Part shown: positions 51,721 to 60,787 of the stretch, piece by piece
Numbering within the stretch: the stretch's first letter is position 1
Layout of the letters: every line of letters begins with the position of its first letter
Assembly: GCF_029968035.1 (NCBI RefSeq)
Contig: NZ_JASCIQ010000026.1
Span: 57,449-121,448 of the forward strand
Length of the DNA: 64,000 nucleotides
Direction of reading: 5' to 3'
Origin: Streptomyces cavernicola
GTDB taxonomy: Bacteria > Actinomycetota > Actinomycetes > Streptomycetales > Streptomycetaceae
Position numbers and translations under genes: made by a program
Notes under the pieces: generated by a model
The model's input: only the letters and a program-made list of their open reading frames with translations
The model's database searches: none
What the model was told of the DNA's origin: nothing

Positions 51721-52689
51721 ATGAGACTCGGTGTCCTCGACGTGGGTTCGAACACGGTGCATCTGCTGGTGGTGGACGCCCACCCCGGCGCGCGACCGCT
51801 CCCCGCGCACTCGCACAAGGCGGAGCTGCGGCTCGCCCAACTCCTCGACCCGGCGGGAGCGATCGGCCCCGAGGGCGTCGACCTGCTGATCACGACCGTG
51901 CGGGAGGCCCTGGAGGCCGCCGAGGACAAGGGCTGCGAGGAGGTGCTCTCGTTCGCGACCTCGGCGGTCCGCGAGGCCGGCAACGCCGACGCGGTGCTGA
52001 GGGCGGTCAAGGAGGCCACCGGGGTCGAGCTGCAGGTGCTCAGCGGCGAGGACGAGGCGCGGCTCACGTTCCTCGCGGCCCGCCGCTGGTTCGGCTGGTC
52101 CGCGGGCAAGCTGCTCGTCCTCGACATCGGCGGCGGCTCCCTGGAGATCGCGTACGGCATCGACGAGGACCCCGACGCCGCGGTCTCGCTGCCGCTCGGC
52201 GCCGGCCGGCTCACCGCCGCCTGGCTGCCCGACGACCCCGCCGACCCGCAGGACGTGAAGGCGCTGCGCCGGCACGCGCGCGCCCAGATCGCCCGTACCG
52301 TCGGCGAGTTCAGCCGCTTCGGCAAGCCCGACCACGTGGTCGCCACCTCGAAGACGTTCAAGCAGCTGGCCAGGCTGGCCGGGGCCGCGCGCACCGCCGA
52401 GGGCCTCTACGTCCAGCGGGAGCTGAAGCGGAAGTCCCTGGAGGACTGGGTTCCGCAGCTGGCCGCGATGACCGTGGCCGAGCGCGGGGAGCTGCCCGGG
52501 GTCTCCGAGGGGCGCGCGGCCCAGCTGCTCGCGGGCGCGCTCGTCGCCGAGGGCGCCATGGACCTCTTCGGCGTCGAGACCCTGGAGATCTGCCCCTGGG
52601 CGCTGCGCGAGGGCGTGATCCTGCGCCGCCTGGACCACCTCCCGGAGGGCGTCCAGCTGGACGAGAGCGCGGCTACGGCCACGGGCTGA
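51721..52689 (+). CDS. Ppx/GppA exopolyphosphatase-family protein
   Basis: A 322-aa ASKHA-fold phosphatase that hydrolyses polyphosphate or pppGpp in relatives. LGVLDVGSNTVHLLVVD is the phosphate-1 motif, SFATSAVREAGNADAVL and LVLDIGGGSLEI the others. It lacks the C-terminal HD domain of longer Ppx proteins, as in the two-domain actinobacterial type. ATG 51721 follows the start of the divergent Cys-rich gene by 71 bp. Substrate preference is not visible. Confidence 0.9.
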   Translation: MRLGVLDVGSNTVHLLVVDAHPGARPLPAHSHKAELRLAQLLDPAGAIGPEGVDLLITTVREALEAAEDKGCEEVLSFATSAVREAGNADAVLRAVKEATGVELQVLSGEDEARLTFLAARRWFGWSAGKLLVLDIGGGSLEIAYGIDEDPDAAVSLPLGAGRLTAAWLPDDPADPQDVKALRRHARAQIARTVGEFSRFGKPDHVVATSKTFKQLARLAGAARTAEGLYVQRELKRKSLEDWVPQLAAMTVAERGELPGVSEGRAAQLLAGALVAEGAMDLFGVETLEICPWALREGVILRRLDHLPEGVQLDESAATATG

Positions 52690-52764
52690 ACCGCACGCGG
52701 CGGTACGGCGACAGGGTCCAGGTCGCCTGCCGGGCGGGGCTCGGCGGCCCGTACCCTGTCCTTC

Positions 52765-53628
52765 GTGGCAGAACCAGTGGTGCGCATCCCGGATGCGAAG
52801 GTCGCCCTGTCGACGGCCTCGGTCTATCCGGAGTCGACGGCGACGGCGTTCGAGATCGCCGCGCGCCTCGGGTACGACGGCGTCGAGGTCATGGTCTGGA
52901 CGGACCCCGTCAGCCAGGACGTCGAAGCCCTGCGCCGCCTCTCCGACTATCACGGCATCCCGGTCCTCGCCGTGCACGCGCCCTGCCTGCTCATCACGCA
53001 GCGGGTCTGGACGACCGACCCGTGGACGAAGCTGCAGCGCGCGCAGGCCGCCGCCGAGAAGCTGGGCGCGTCCACGGTCGTCGTGCACCCGCCGTTCCGC
53101 TGGCAGCGGCAGTACGCGCGCGACTTCGTCAGCGGCCTGTGGCGGATGGCCGACGAGACGGACGTCAGGTTCGCCGTCGAGAACATGTACCCGTGGCGCT
53201 ACCGCGACCGCGAGATGCTCGCGTACGCCCCCGAGTGGGACGTCACCAAGGACGACTACCGGCACTTCACGGTCGACCTCTCGCACACCGCGACCGCCCG
53301 CACCGAGGCCCTGGAGATGGTCGACCGCATGGGCGACCGGCTCGCCCACATCCACCTCGCCGACGGCAACGGCTCCGCCAAGGACGAGCACCTCGTCCCG
53401 GGCCGCGGCACCCAGCCCTGCGCCGAGCTCCTCGAACGGCTCGCGCTCGGCGGTTTCGACGGCCATGTCGTGATCGAGGTCAACACCCGCCGCGCGATGT
53501 CCAGCGCCGAGCGGGAGGCCGACCTCGCCGAGGCCCTCGCGTTCACCCGGCTCCACCTCGCGTCCGCCTCGAACCGGGCCGCGTCGGGCCGTACGGCTTC
53601 GGGCCGCGCCGCGTCGGAGCGCGCGTGA
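52765..53628 (+). CDS. Sugar phosphate isomerase/epimerase (xylose-isomerase-like TIM barrel)
   Basis: A 287-aa TIM-barrel protein of the AP-endonuclease 2 superfamily. LGYDGVEVMVW, VLAVHAPCLL, STVVVHPPFRWQ, VRFAVENMYPWR, FTVDLSHTATA and RLAHIHLADGNG carry the typical metal ligands (Glu, His, Asp, His). GTG 52765. The Ala/Ser/Arg tail repeats ASGR. Overlap with the next TetR gene (GTGA) shows coupling; the substrate is unknown. Confidence 0.87.
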   Translation: MAEPVVRIPDAKVALSTASVYPESTATAFEIAARLGYDGVEVMVWTDPVSQDVEALRRLSDYHGIPVLAVHAPCLLITQRVWTTDPWTKLQRAQAAAEKLGASTVVVHPPFRWQRQYARDFVSGLWRMADETDVRFAVENMYPWRYRDREMLAYAPEWDVTKDDYRHFTVDLSHTATARTEALEMVDRMGDRLAHIHLADGNGSAKDEHLVPGRGTQPCAELLERLALGGFDGHVVIEVNTRRAMSSAEREADLAEALAFTRLHLASASNRAASGRTASGRAASERA

Positions 53629-54242
53629 GCGCCGAGGCCGAGCCGCCGCGCCGCCGCGGCCGGCCCTCGCGCACCGAGCGGGAGCAGGGGCCCGCGGCCC
53701 GCGAGCGGATCCTGGAGGCGGCCCGCTCCGAGTTCGCCGCGCGCGGCTACGACAAGACGTCCGTACGCGGCATCGCCAAGGTCGCGGGCGTCGACGCGGC
53801 GCTCGTGCACCACTACTTCGGCAGCAAGGACGAGGTCTTCGCCGCCGCGATCGAGGTCAGCTTCGAGCCCGCCCTGGTCGTCCCGGCCGTACTGGCCGAA
53901 GGCCCCGAGCAGGTCGGCGAGCGGCTCGCGCGGTTCTTCTTCTCGGTGTGGGAGAACCCGGCCACGCGTGCCCCGCTCCTCGCCGTGATCCGCTCCGCGG
54001 TGACCCACGAGGCGGCGGCCAAGGCGCTGCGCACGTTCGTCCTGCGGCGGCTCCTGGAGCGCGTGGCCGGCGACCTCGACGTACCGAATCCCCAGTTCCG
54101 CGCGGAGCTCGCCGCCTCGCACATGATCGGGATCGCCTTCGTCCGGTACGTGATCAAGGTCGAGCCGCTGGCCTCGGTGGACCAGGAGGAGATCGTCGCC
54201 CTGGTCGCGCCGACGCTGCAGCGGTATCTGACGCAGGCCTGA
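53625..54242 (+). CDS. TetR-family transcriptional regulator
   Basis: A 205-aa regulator: Arg-rich start RRRGRPSRTER, HTH at about 28-72 (RILEAARSEFAARGYDKTSVRGIAKVAGVDAALVHHYFGSKDE) and a TetR_C-type ligand domain with GERLARFFFSVWE. The GTG at 53625 overlaps the isomerase stop. It may control its own operon or the downstream ilvD, but no matching operator is evident. Confidence 0.92.
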   Translation: MSAEAEPPRRRGRPSRTEREQGPAARERILEAARSEFAARGYDKTSVRGIAKVAGVDAALVHHYFGSKDEVFAAAIEVSFEPALVVPAVLAEGPEQVGERLARFFFSVWENPATRAPLLAVIRSAVTHEAAAKALRTFVLRRLLERVAGDLDVPNPQFRAELAASHMIGIAFVRYVIKVEPLASVDQEEIVALVAPTLQRYLTQA

Positions 54243-54295
54243 GCCCGCCGGCGGTGCCGGGCGGTGCCCGATGCGTGAGCCGGGCGTCCCGCATT

Positions 54296-54312
54296 CCGGA
54301 CAGGCTGTCCGG
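54296..54312. promoter_or_regulatory. Dyad upstream of ilvD
   Basis: CCGGACA and TGTCCGG separated by 3 nt lie 109 bp upstream of the ilvD start. This may be an operator or a short hairpin. Confidence 0.4.
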
Positions 54313-54420
54313 ATCTTGGATCGTGGGCGTACTCTCGAAGGGCAGTCTGACCCGTAGTGGATCTCAGGCCGCCCCCCAGTGGGACCCGTAACCAGGACCT
54401 GTATGAAGGAGCGATCGGCG

Positions 54421-56274
54421 ATGCCCGAGCTGAGGTCGCGCACTGTCACCCACGGCCGCAACATGGCGGGCGCCCGCGCCCTTATGCGGGCCTCCGGTGT
54501 ACCCGGCGCCGACATCGGCCGGAAGCCGGTCATCGCCGTCGCCAACTCCTTCACCGAGTTCGTGCCCGGCCACACCCACCTGCAGCCGGTCGGCCGGATC
54601 GTCTCCGAGGCGATCAAGGAGGCCGGCGGCATCCCGCGCGAGTTCAACACCATTGCCGTGGACGACGGCATCGCGATGGGCCACGGCGGCATGCTCTACT
54701 CCCTGCCCTCCCGCGACCTGATCGCGGACAGCGTGGAGTACATGGTCGAGGCGCACTGCGCGGACGCCCTGATCTGCATCTCCAACTGCGACAAGATCAC
54801 GCCGGGCATGCTCAACGCCGCCCTGCGCCTGAACATCCCGACGGTCTTCGTCTCCGGCGGCCCGATGGAGTCCGGCCGCGCCACCCTCGTCGACGGCACG
54901 GTCCGCACGCTCGACCTGGTCGACGCCATGTCGGAGGCCGTCAACGACAGCGTCTCGGACGCGGACATGCTCCGTATCGAGGAGAACGCCTGCCCGACCT
55001 GCGGCTCCTGTTCCGGCATGTTCACCGCCAACTCGATGAACTGCCTGACCGAGGCCATCGGCCTGTCCCTGCCGGGCAACGGCTCGGTCCTCGCCACGCA
55101 CACGGCCCGCAAGGACCTGTACGAGCGCGCCGGCCGGACGATCGTCGAGCTGACGGAGCGGTACTACGGCCAGGACGACGCGTCCGTCCTGCCGCGCAAC
55201 ATCGCCACGTTCAACGCCTTCGAGAACGCCATGGCCCTCGACATCGCGATGGGCGGCTCCACCAACACGATCCTGCACCTGCTCGCCGCCGCGCAGGAGG
55301 CCGAGGTGCCCTTCGGGCTCGACGCCATCGACGCGGTCTCGCGCCGGGTGCCGTGCCTGTCTAAGGTCGCGCCGAACGTCGCGGGCAGCAAGACGTACTA
55401 CATGGAGGACGTGCACCGCGCCGGCGGCATCCCCGCCCTGCTCGGCGAGCTGCACCGCGGCGGCCTGCTCAACAAGGACGTGCACTCCGTGCACTCCGCC
55501 GACCTCGACTCCTGGCTGAACGAGTGGGACGTGCGCAGCGGCGCCGCCTCCGCCGAGGCCGAGGAGCTGTGGCACGCGGCGCCCGGCTGCAAGCGCACCG
55601 CCGAGGCCTTCTCGCAGTCCGAGCGCTGGGACTCCCTGGACACGGACGCCGAGGGCGGCTGCATCCGCTCCGTCGCGCACGCCTACTCGAAGGACGGCGG
55701 CCTCGCGGTCCTCAAGGGCAACCTGGCGGTGGACGGCTGCGTCGTGAAGACCGCGGGCGTCGACGAGTCGATCTGGACGTTCGAGGGCCCGGCCGTGGTC
55801 TGCGAGTCCCAGGAGCAGGCCGTCGAGAAGATCCTCACGCAGCAGGTCAAGGAGGGCGACGTCGTCGTCATCCGCTACGAGGGCCCCAAGGGCGGCCCCG
55901 GCATGCAGGAGATGCTCTACCCGACCTCGTACCTGAAGGGCCGCGGCCTCGGCAAGGCCTGCGCGCTGATCACCGACGGCCGTTTCTCCGGCGGCACTTC
56001 GGGCCTGTCCATCGGCCACGCCTCGCCCGAGGCGGCCTCCGGCGGCACGATCGCCCTGGTCGAGGACGGCGACCGGATCCGCATCGACATCCCGAACCGG
56101 CAGATCGAACTCCTCGTGGACGAGGACGAGTTGACCCGTCGTGAGGCGGCGCTCGGCGGCACGTACGCCCCGAAGGGCCGCGAGCGCAAGGTCTCCGCGG
56201 CGCTGCGGGCGTACGCGGCGATGGCGACCAGCGCGGACAGGGGCGCGGTGCGGGACGTCTCCAAGCTCGGCTGA
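54421..56274 (+). CDS. ilvD: Dihydroxy-acid dehydratase IlvD
   Basis: A 617-aa Fe-S enzyme, the third step of isoleucine and valine synthesis. The length equals the E. coli type. Cluster Cys are seen in ISNCDKITPGM and NACPTCGSCSGMF, and C-terminal GPKGGPGMQEML and TDGRFSGGTSGLSIGHASPEA are diagnostic. ATG 54421 gives MPELRSRTVTHG, 10 nt after GGAG; the longer in-frame ATG at 54379 lacks a ribosome site. Confidence 0.97.
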   Translation: MPELRSRTVTHGRNMAGARALMRASGVPGADIGRKPVIAVANSFTEFVPGHTHLQPVGRIVSEAIKEAGGIPREFNTIAVDDGIAMGHGGMLYSLPSRDLIADSVEYMVEAHCADALICISNCDKITPGMLNAALRLNIPTVFVSGGPMESGRATLVDGTVRTLDLVDAMSEAVNDSVSDADMLRIEENACPTCGSCSGMFTANSMNCLTEAIGLSLPGNGSVLATHTARKDLYERAGRTIVELTERYYGQDDASVLPRNIATFNAFENAMALDIAMGGSTNTILHLLAAAQEAEVPFGLDAIDAVSRRVPCLSKVAPNVAGSKTYYMEDVHRAGGIPALLGELHRGGLLNKDVHSVHSADLDSWLNEWDVRSGAASAEAEELWHAAPGCKRTAEAFSQSERWDSLDTDAEGGCIRSVAHAYSKDGGLAVLKGNLAVDGCVVKTAGVDESIWTFEGPAVVCESQEQAVEKILTQQVKEGDVVVIRYEGPKGGPGMQEMLYPTSYLKGRGLGKACALITDGRFSGGTSGLSIGHASPEAASGGTIALVEDGDRIRIDIPNRQIELLVDEDELTRREAALGGTYAPKGRERKVSAALRAYAAMATSADRGAVRDVSKLG

Positions 56275-56290
56275 CCCTCTTTCGCTGCTG

Positions 56291-56323
56291 CGGGCCCCCG
56301 TCCAGGGAACTGGTGGGGGCCCG
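56291..56323 (+). terminator. Terminator hairpin after ilvD
   Basis: A perfect 9-bp stem (56291-56299 with 56315-56323), a 15-nt loop and a TTGTT tail, 17 bp past the ilvD stop. Confidence 0.7.
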
Positions 56324-56385
56324 TTGTTCGTCCTCATGGGGGACGGCACGCGCAACGGCGTGCCGCTGACACGGGGGAGAGCAGC

Positions 56386-56685
56386 ATGAGTGAGCAGGTC
56401 ACGATCAGAGACGCGGTCTCGGCGATGCAGACCGCGGCCGCCGGCACGCGCACGTACACGGTCGTCGCCGACGTCAACATCCGCTCCGGGCCCGGCACTT
56501 CGTACGCGAAGATCGGCACGCTCAGCGCGGGCAGCCGCGTCACGCTGCAGTGCCAGACCCCCGGCCAGACGATCACAGGCCCGACGGGAACGACCCGCAT
56601 CTGGGACCGCATAGGCTCCGGCCGCTACGTCTCGGACGCGTACGTCCGCACAGGCAGCGACGGCTACGTGGCGCCTCGCTGCTGA
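56386..56685 (+). CDS. Small bacterial SH3-domain protein
   Basis: A 99-aa protein with one SH3b domain: TYTVVADVNIRSGPGTSYAKIGTLSAGSRVTL and a DAYVRTGSDGYVAPRC end. No signal peptide is visible; the first ~20 residues are helical. SH3b domains usually bind cell-wall peptides, so a secretion route outside Sec, or a start error, would need explaining. The ATG at 56386 follows GGGGGAGAG. Confidence 0.83.
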   Translation: MSEQVTIRDAVSAMQTAAAGTRTYTVVADVNIRSGPGTSYAKIGTLSAGSRVTLQCQTPGQTITGPTGTTRIWDRIGSGRYVSDAYVRTGSDGYVAPRC

Positions 56686-56730
56686 GGCCCCGATGGGCGG
56701 ACGCTGTGTGGGGGTGGCGGCCCCGACAGG

Positions 56731-56761
56731 GGGCGCGGGGAACTGCGCGACCAGCCACGAC
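56731..56761 (+). repeat. Dispersed intergenic element, copy B
   Basis: Contains GGGCGCGGGGAACTGCGCGA; the reverse complement matches copy A at 13277-13307 with about two differences. The surrounding 197 bp between the convergent SH3 and kinase genes hold no gene. Confidence 0.7.
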
Positions 56762-56882
56762 GGACGGGCCAGCCGCCGACGAACAGAACGCGCACGGCGA
56801 GGATGCGGTTGTGGGGCGACGCCCCACGCGGCGACGCCCCCGCACGCGCGAGCAAGGCAGGGTCACGGGGGCGCAGCCCACG

Positions 56883-59267
56883 TCAGTCCTCCACCGGCGG
56901 CCGCTCCGCATCGAACCCGAAAACCGTGTTCCCACCAGCAGAAACAATCACCGCACGCCCCGCCAGACTCACCCGGGCCGTCGCACCCGTCTCGCTGCCG
57001 GGGCTCTCGACCCGCGGCTGCGAGGCCCACACCAGGTCCCCGTCGCGTACGTCCAGGGCGGCGACGCGGCCGCTGGCCGAGCCGAAGTACAGCACCCCGC
57101 CGGCGGCGACGGGCGCCGAGGCCCACTCGACGCCGGTCTGCCGGGACCAGCGCACCCGCCCGGTCGCCGGGTCCACGGAGTGCACCCGTCCGTTCTGCTC
57201 GACGAAGTGCAGCGCGCCCGCGACCACCGTGGGCGCCGCCCCGTCGGTCACCTCGACGTCATCCCCGTCCGCCCCGCGCAGCGCGTGCTCGGAGACCTTC
57301 CCGGTCCGCGGGTTGAACACCGCCACGGCCGCGTACCCGGCGAGGTCGAGTCCGGCCATCCGCTCCTGGACGAGCACCAGCTTCCCGTCCGCCTCGCCGA
57401 CGGGCCGCCACGGACCCTTGAGCGGCACGGGCTCGCCGAGCCGCCCGTCCGCCGGGTCGACGAGCCGCAGGATCGGTCGGCGGATCTGGACGGCGTCGAC
57501 CTCCGCGGTCGAGGCGCAGATCGCGTAGAGGCGCGCGGCACGCGGCCCCGGCGCGTACGGCGCGCACTGCGTCCCGGACGGGAACGGCCGGGACCAGCGC
57601 ACGCTGCCGTCGCCGCCCGCGCGCCGCGCCTCGATCCGGCTGCCGCCCGGGTCCACCGACAGCACGTCCCCGCGGTGCAGCACCGCGCTCTGCGTACGCC
57701 CCATGAGCAGCGTCGACTCCCCGCCGAGCGGTGCGGACCAGCGCTCCTCGCCGTCCTCGGTGAGCGCGACGACCTGGGGCGGCGCGGCGCTGTCGGGGAT
57801 GCGATAGCCGACCACGGTGGGCCCGGAACCCTCGGACCCCTCGGGATTCCCGCCTGCGGCGGTGCTCGTGGCCGTGTCCCCGGATGCCGTCCCCGCCACT
57901 CCGACGAAGTGCATCCCGTTCGCCGGTACGCCCGGACTCCGCACCGTCCACAGCGGCTTGCCGTCGGCGGCCCGCAGCCGGGTGGCGACGACCCCGCCGC
58001 CCCCGCAGTACACATCGGCGCCGCGCGGCACACAGCGCAGCTCGTCGGGGATGTCCTTCCCGCCCCGCACCGACACCTGCCAGGGAGCGAAGCCCTCGGG
58101 CAGTGGCTTTCCGGTGGAGGCGGGCCCCGGCGGCTCGCCCTGCGCCGCGTTCTGCGGGTCCGAGCCGTGGTCCGCGCCGCGGTCCGGGCCGAGCAGGGTG
58201 ACGCCGCTCGCGACCGCCGTCACCGCGACGGCGGCGGCGAGCACGGACCGCCAGCGTCTGCGCAGACCGGGCCCGATGCCGGTGAGCGTACGGGACCCGG
58301 TACCCGAATCCGCGCCCTCCCTCGGTGCCCGCTCCGGCCCGGGAACCTCCGTCCGCACCCCTGCCCGAACCTCCGCCCGCGCGCCCCCGCCGAGCACCTG
58401 CGTCGCGGAGTCCACCGCCGCGCCCGCGCCGGCAGGGGTACCGAATCCCGCCATCCCGAAGTCCTCCGGAAGCGCGAGCAGTCGGGCAAGCAGCTCGTCC
58501 GTGGACGGCCGCTCGCCCGGGTCCTTCGCGAGGCACGGCTCCACCAGGGCCCGCAGCACCGCAGGCACCTCGCTCAACTTCGGTTCCTCGTGCACCACTT
58601 GGTACGCCGTGATGTACGGGCTGTCCGCGTCGAACGGCCCCTGCCCCGTCGCCGCGAACACAAGCAGCGTGGCGAGCGAGAACACGTCCGACTCGGGGCC
58701 CACGTCCCGCGGGGCCTGCAGCTGCTCCGGCGACATGAACGGCGGCGTGCCGATGACCCGCCCCGTCATCGTCAGCGTCTGGTGGTCGGCGGCGCGCGAG
58801 ATGCCGAAGTCGATCACCCGGGGGCCCTCCGCCGAGAGCACCACGTTGGACGGCTTGAGGTCGCGGTGCACCACGCCGACCCGGTGGATGTCGCGCAGCG
58901 CCTCGGCGAGCCCCACGGCGAGGGCGCGCAGTTCGGCGCCGCCCAACGGGCCGCCCGACTCGATCCGTTCGGAGAGCGTGGGGCCCTCGATGTACGCCGT
59001 GGCCATCCACGGGAGCGCGCCCTCCGGGTCGGCGTCGACCACGGCCGCCGTGAACGCCCCGCTGACCCGCCGGGCCGCCGAGACCTCCTGCCGGAACCGG
59101 GTCCTGAACTCCTCGTCGTCCGCGAACTGTTGATGGATCAGCTTGATCGCGACCCGCCGCCCCGACGCCGTACGCGCCAGATAGACGGTGCCCATGCCGC
59201 CCGCCCCGAGCCGCGCCTCCAGCGGGTAGCCGCCGATCGCCTCCGGATCCCCTGATCGCAGCCGCAC
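56883..59267 (-). CDS. Ser/Thr protein kinase with extracellular PQQ-type beta-propeller
   Basis: A 794-aa membrane kinase. The cytoplasmic Hanks kinase (residues 12-270) has Gly loop GAGGMGTVYLA, Lys42 (VAIKLI), HRDLKPSNVV, DFGISRAAD and GTPPFMSPEQL. An Ala/Pro linker leads to a TM helix near 337-357, then ~400 extracellular residues with PQQ-like blades such as AADGKPLWTVRSPG, GDGSVRWSRPFPSG and ATGRVRWSRQTGVEWAS. GTG 59267. It presumably senses an external signal; substrates unknown. Confidence 0.93.
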   Translation of the reverse strand: MRLRSGDPEAIGGYPLEARLGAGGMGTVYLARTASGRRVAIKLIHQQFADDEEFRTRFRQEVSAARRVSGAFTAAVVDADPEGALPWMATAYIEGPTLSERIESGGPLGGAELRALAVGLAEALRDIHRVGVVHRDLKPSNVVLSAEGPRVIDFGISRAADHQTLTMTGRVIGTPPFMSPEQLQAPRDVGPESDVFSLATLLVFAATGQGPFDADSPYITAYQVVHEEPKLSEVPAVLRALVEPCLAKDPGERPSTDELLARLLALPEDFGMAGFGTPAGAGAAVDSATQVLGGGARAEVRAGVRTEVPGPERAPREGADSGTGSRTLTGIGPGLRRRWRSVLAAAVAVTAVASGVTLLGPDRGADHGSDPQNAAQGEPPGPASTGKPLPEGFAPWQVSVRGGKDIPDELRCVPRGADVYCGGGGVVATRLRAADGKPLWTVRSPGVPANGMHFVGVAGTASGDTATSTAAGGNPEGSEGSGPTVVGYRIPDSAAPPQVVALTEDGEERWSAPLGGESTLLMGRTQSAVLHRGDVLSVDPGGSRIEARRAGGDGSVRWSRPFPSGTQCAPYAPGPRAARLYAICASTAEVDAVQIRRPILRLVDPADGRLGEPVPLKGPWRPVGEADGKLVLVQERMAGLDLAGYAAVAVFNPRTGKVSEHALRGADGDDVEVTDGAAPTVVAGALHFVEQNGRVHSVDPATGRVRWSRQTGVEWASAPVAAGGVLYFGSASGRVAALDVRDGDLVWASQPRVESPGSETGATARVSLAGRAVIVSAGGNTVFGFDAERPPVED

Positions 59268-59408
59268 TGCCGCCGACCTCCCCCAGTCGCCCCCGGCCGT
59301 CGCACCGGCCGTCCGACCAAACTAGCGCGCCGCACCGACAACGGACGCCCTCGGGTGCGGTAGCGCGCGCTCCGTATATCCGCCCCGCCGCGCGCGATAA
59401 TCGACGAC

Positions 59409-59921
59409 GTGAGCGACGCATCCGAACCGGCGCCCAGCGCCCGGGAAACCGCGGGCGGCCCCGAGCCCGAGCCCATCCGCTTCTTCGGCACGACCTGGCT
59501 GGACCACTCCGGCAAGTACGGGCTGCGCCGCGCCGCCGTCGCCCTCGGCTCGATCTCGGCCGCGTTCGGCGGCTGCCTGCTGCTGCGCTTCGCGTACGAG
59601 GGCCTGGAGATCGCGCAGGTCGGCGCCTTCGTCGACATCCTCGTCGTGGCCGTCTTCGCGATCTGCAGCGCGCTCGCCTTCCGCCGCACCTGGGACGCGT
59701 ACAGCCGTCGCCCGGACCCGCGGACGCAGGCGTCGCTGCGCTCGGCGACCGCCATCGGCTTCATCGGCGCCCTGCTCGCGTACTTCCTCCGCTCCCTCAC
59801 CGAGGCCCCCGGCGAGCAGCTCCGCCGCGCCGAGTACGAGGCGGCCCGCAAGCAGTACGAACGCCGTACGTCGCGCCGCGCGGGCAACCCGGCCAACCGC
59901 GGCAAGAAGAAGCGCGCGTAG
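59409..59921 (+). CDS. Conserved membrane protein, hypothetical
   Basis: A 170-aa protein with about three hydrophobic segments (AAVALGSISAAFGGCLLLRF, GAFVDILVVAVFAICSALAF, SATAIGFIGALLAYFL), an Asp/Glu-Pro start and a strongly basic C-terminus (RRAGNPANRGKKKRA). GTG 59409. Divergent from the kinase. No family I can name. Confidence 0.8.
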   Translation: MSDASEPAPSARETAGGPEPEPIRFFGTTWLDHSGKYGLRRAAVALGSISAAFGGCLLLRFAYEGLEIAQVGAFVDILVVAVFAICSALAFRRTWDAYSRRPDPRTQASLRSATAIGFIGALLAYFLRSLTEAPGEQLRRAEYEAARKQYERRTSRRAGNPANRGKKKRA

Positions 59922-59960
59922 CGGCGAGCCCCACGTCTTGACGCCCTGGCTCACCCAGGA

Positions 59961-59988
59961 GAATAATTCATCACGTGATGAATTATTC
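59961..59988. promoter_or_regulatory. Perfect 28-bp palindromic operator
   Basis: GAATAATTCATCAC (59961-59974) is followed directly by its exact reverse complement (59975-59988). It is AT-rich against a GC-rich background and ends 4 bp before the GGAGG of the ABC-2 ATPase gene. Size and symmetry fit a TetR- or MarR-type repressor site. Confidence 0.85.
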
Positions 59989-60007
59989 GACCGGAGGGGC
60001 AGCAGCC

Positions 60008-60787
60008 GTGCAGCCCGCAGTCCACGCCGCCGACCTCTCCGTCGTACGCGGCGGCCGCCCCGTCCTTCGCGGCCTCGGCTTCGACGTGCCGCGCGGCCAG
60101 GTCACCGGCCTCCTCGGCCCCTCGGGCTGCGGCAAGACCACGCTGATGCGCGCGATCGTCGGCACTCAGGCCAAGGTCACCGGCACGCTCCAGGTCCTCG
60201 GCCACCCGGCCGGCGCCCCCGAGCTCCGCTCCCGCATCGGGTACGTCACCCAGGACCCCTCCGTCTACGACGACCTGACGGTCCGCCAGAACCTTGACTA
60301 CTTCGCCGCGATCCTCGACCCCGGCCGCGCGGCCGCCGCCCGCCGCCGGGACGACGTCGCCCGCGTCATCGCCGAGGTCGACCTCACCTCGCACGCCGAC
60401 GCCCTCGCCGGCGCCCTCTCCGGCGGCCAGCGCAGCCGCGTCTCGCTCGCCGTCGCCCTGCTCGGCAGCCCCGAACTCCTCGTACTCGACGAACCCACCG
60501 TCGGCCTCGACCCGGTGCTCCGCCGCGACCTGTGGAACCTCTTCCACGCCATCGCCGACCGCGGCGCCACCCTCCTCGTCTCCTCGCACGTCATGGACGA
60601 GGCCGAGCGCTGCCACCGCCTCCTCCTCATGCGCGAGGGCGCGATCCTCGCCGACGACACCCCTGACGCCCTCAGCGAAGCCTCCGGAAGCGTCGAGTCC
60701 GCCTTCCTCCACCTGGTCGACGAGGCCGACGCACACGCGAACGCCGACGACACGACCACCGCCGAACGACAGGAGCAGGCGCGATGA
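60008..60787 (+). CDS. ABC-2 exporter ATPase (drug-type)
   Basis: A 259-aa ATPase: GPSGCGKTTLMRAI (Walker A), LSGGQRSRVSLAVALLG (signature), LLVLDEPTVGLDP (Walker B) and a switch His in VSSHVMDEAERC. I start at GTG 60008 (VQPAVHAADLS), 10 nt after GGAGG. A GTG at 59975 would lie inside the palindrome and has no ribosome site. It overlaps its permease by ATGA. Expression is likely controlled through the palindrome. Confidence 0.9.
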   Translation: MQPAVHAADLSVVRGGRPVLRGLGFDVPRGQVTGLLGPSGCGKTTLMRAIVGTQAKVTGTLQVLGHPAGAPELRSRIGYVTQDPSVYDDLTVRQNLDYFAAILDPGRAAAARRRDDVARVIAEVDLTSHADALAGALSGGQRSRVSLAVALLGSPELLVLDEPTVGLDPVLRRDLWNLFHAIADRGATLLVSSHVMDEAERCHRLLLMREGAILADDTPDALSEASGSVESAFLHLVDEADAHANADDTTTAERQEQAR

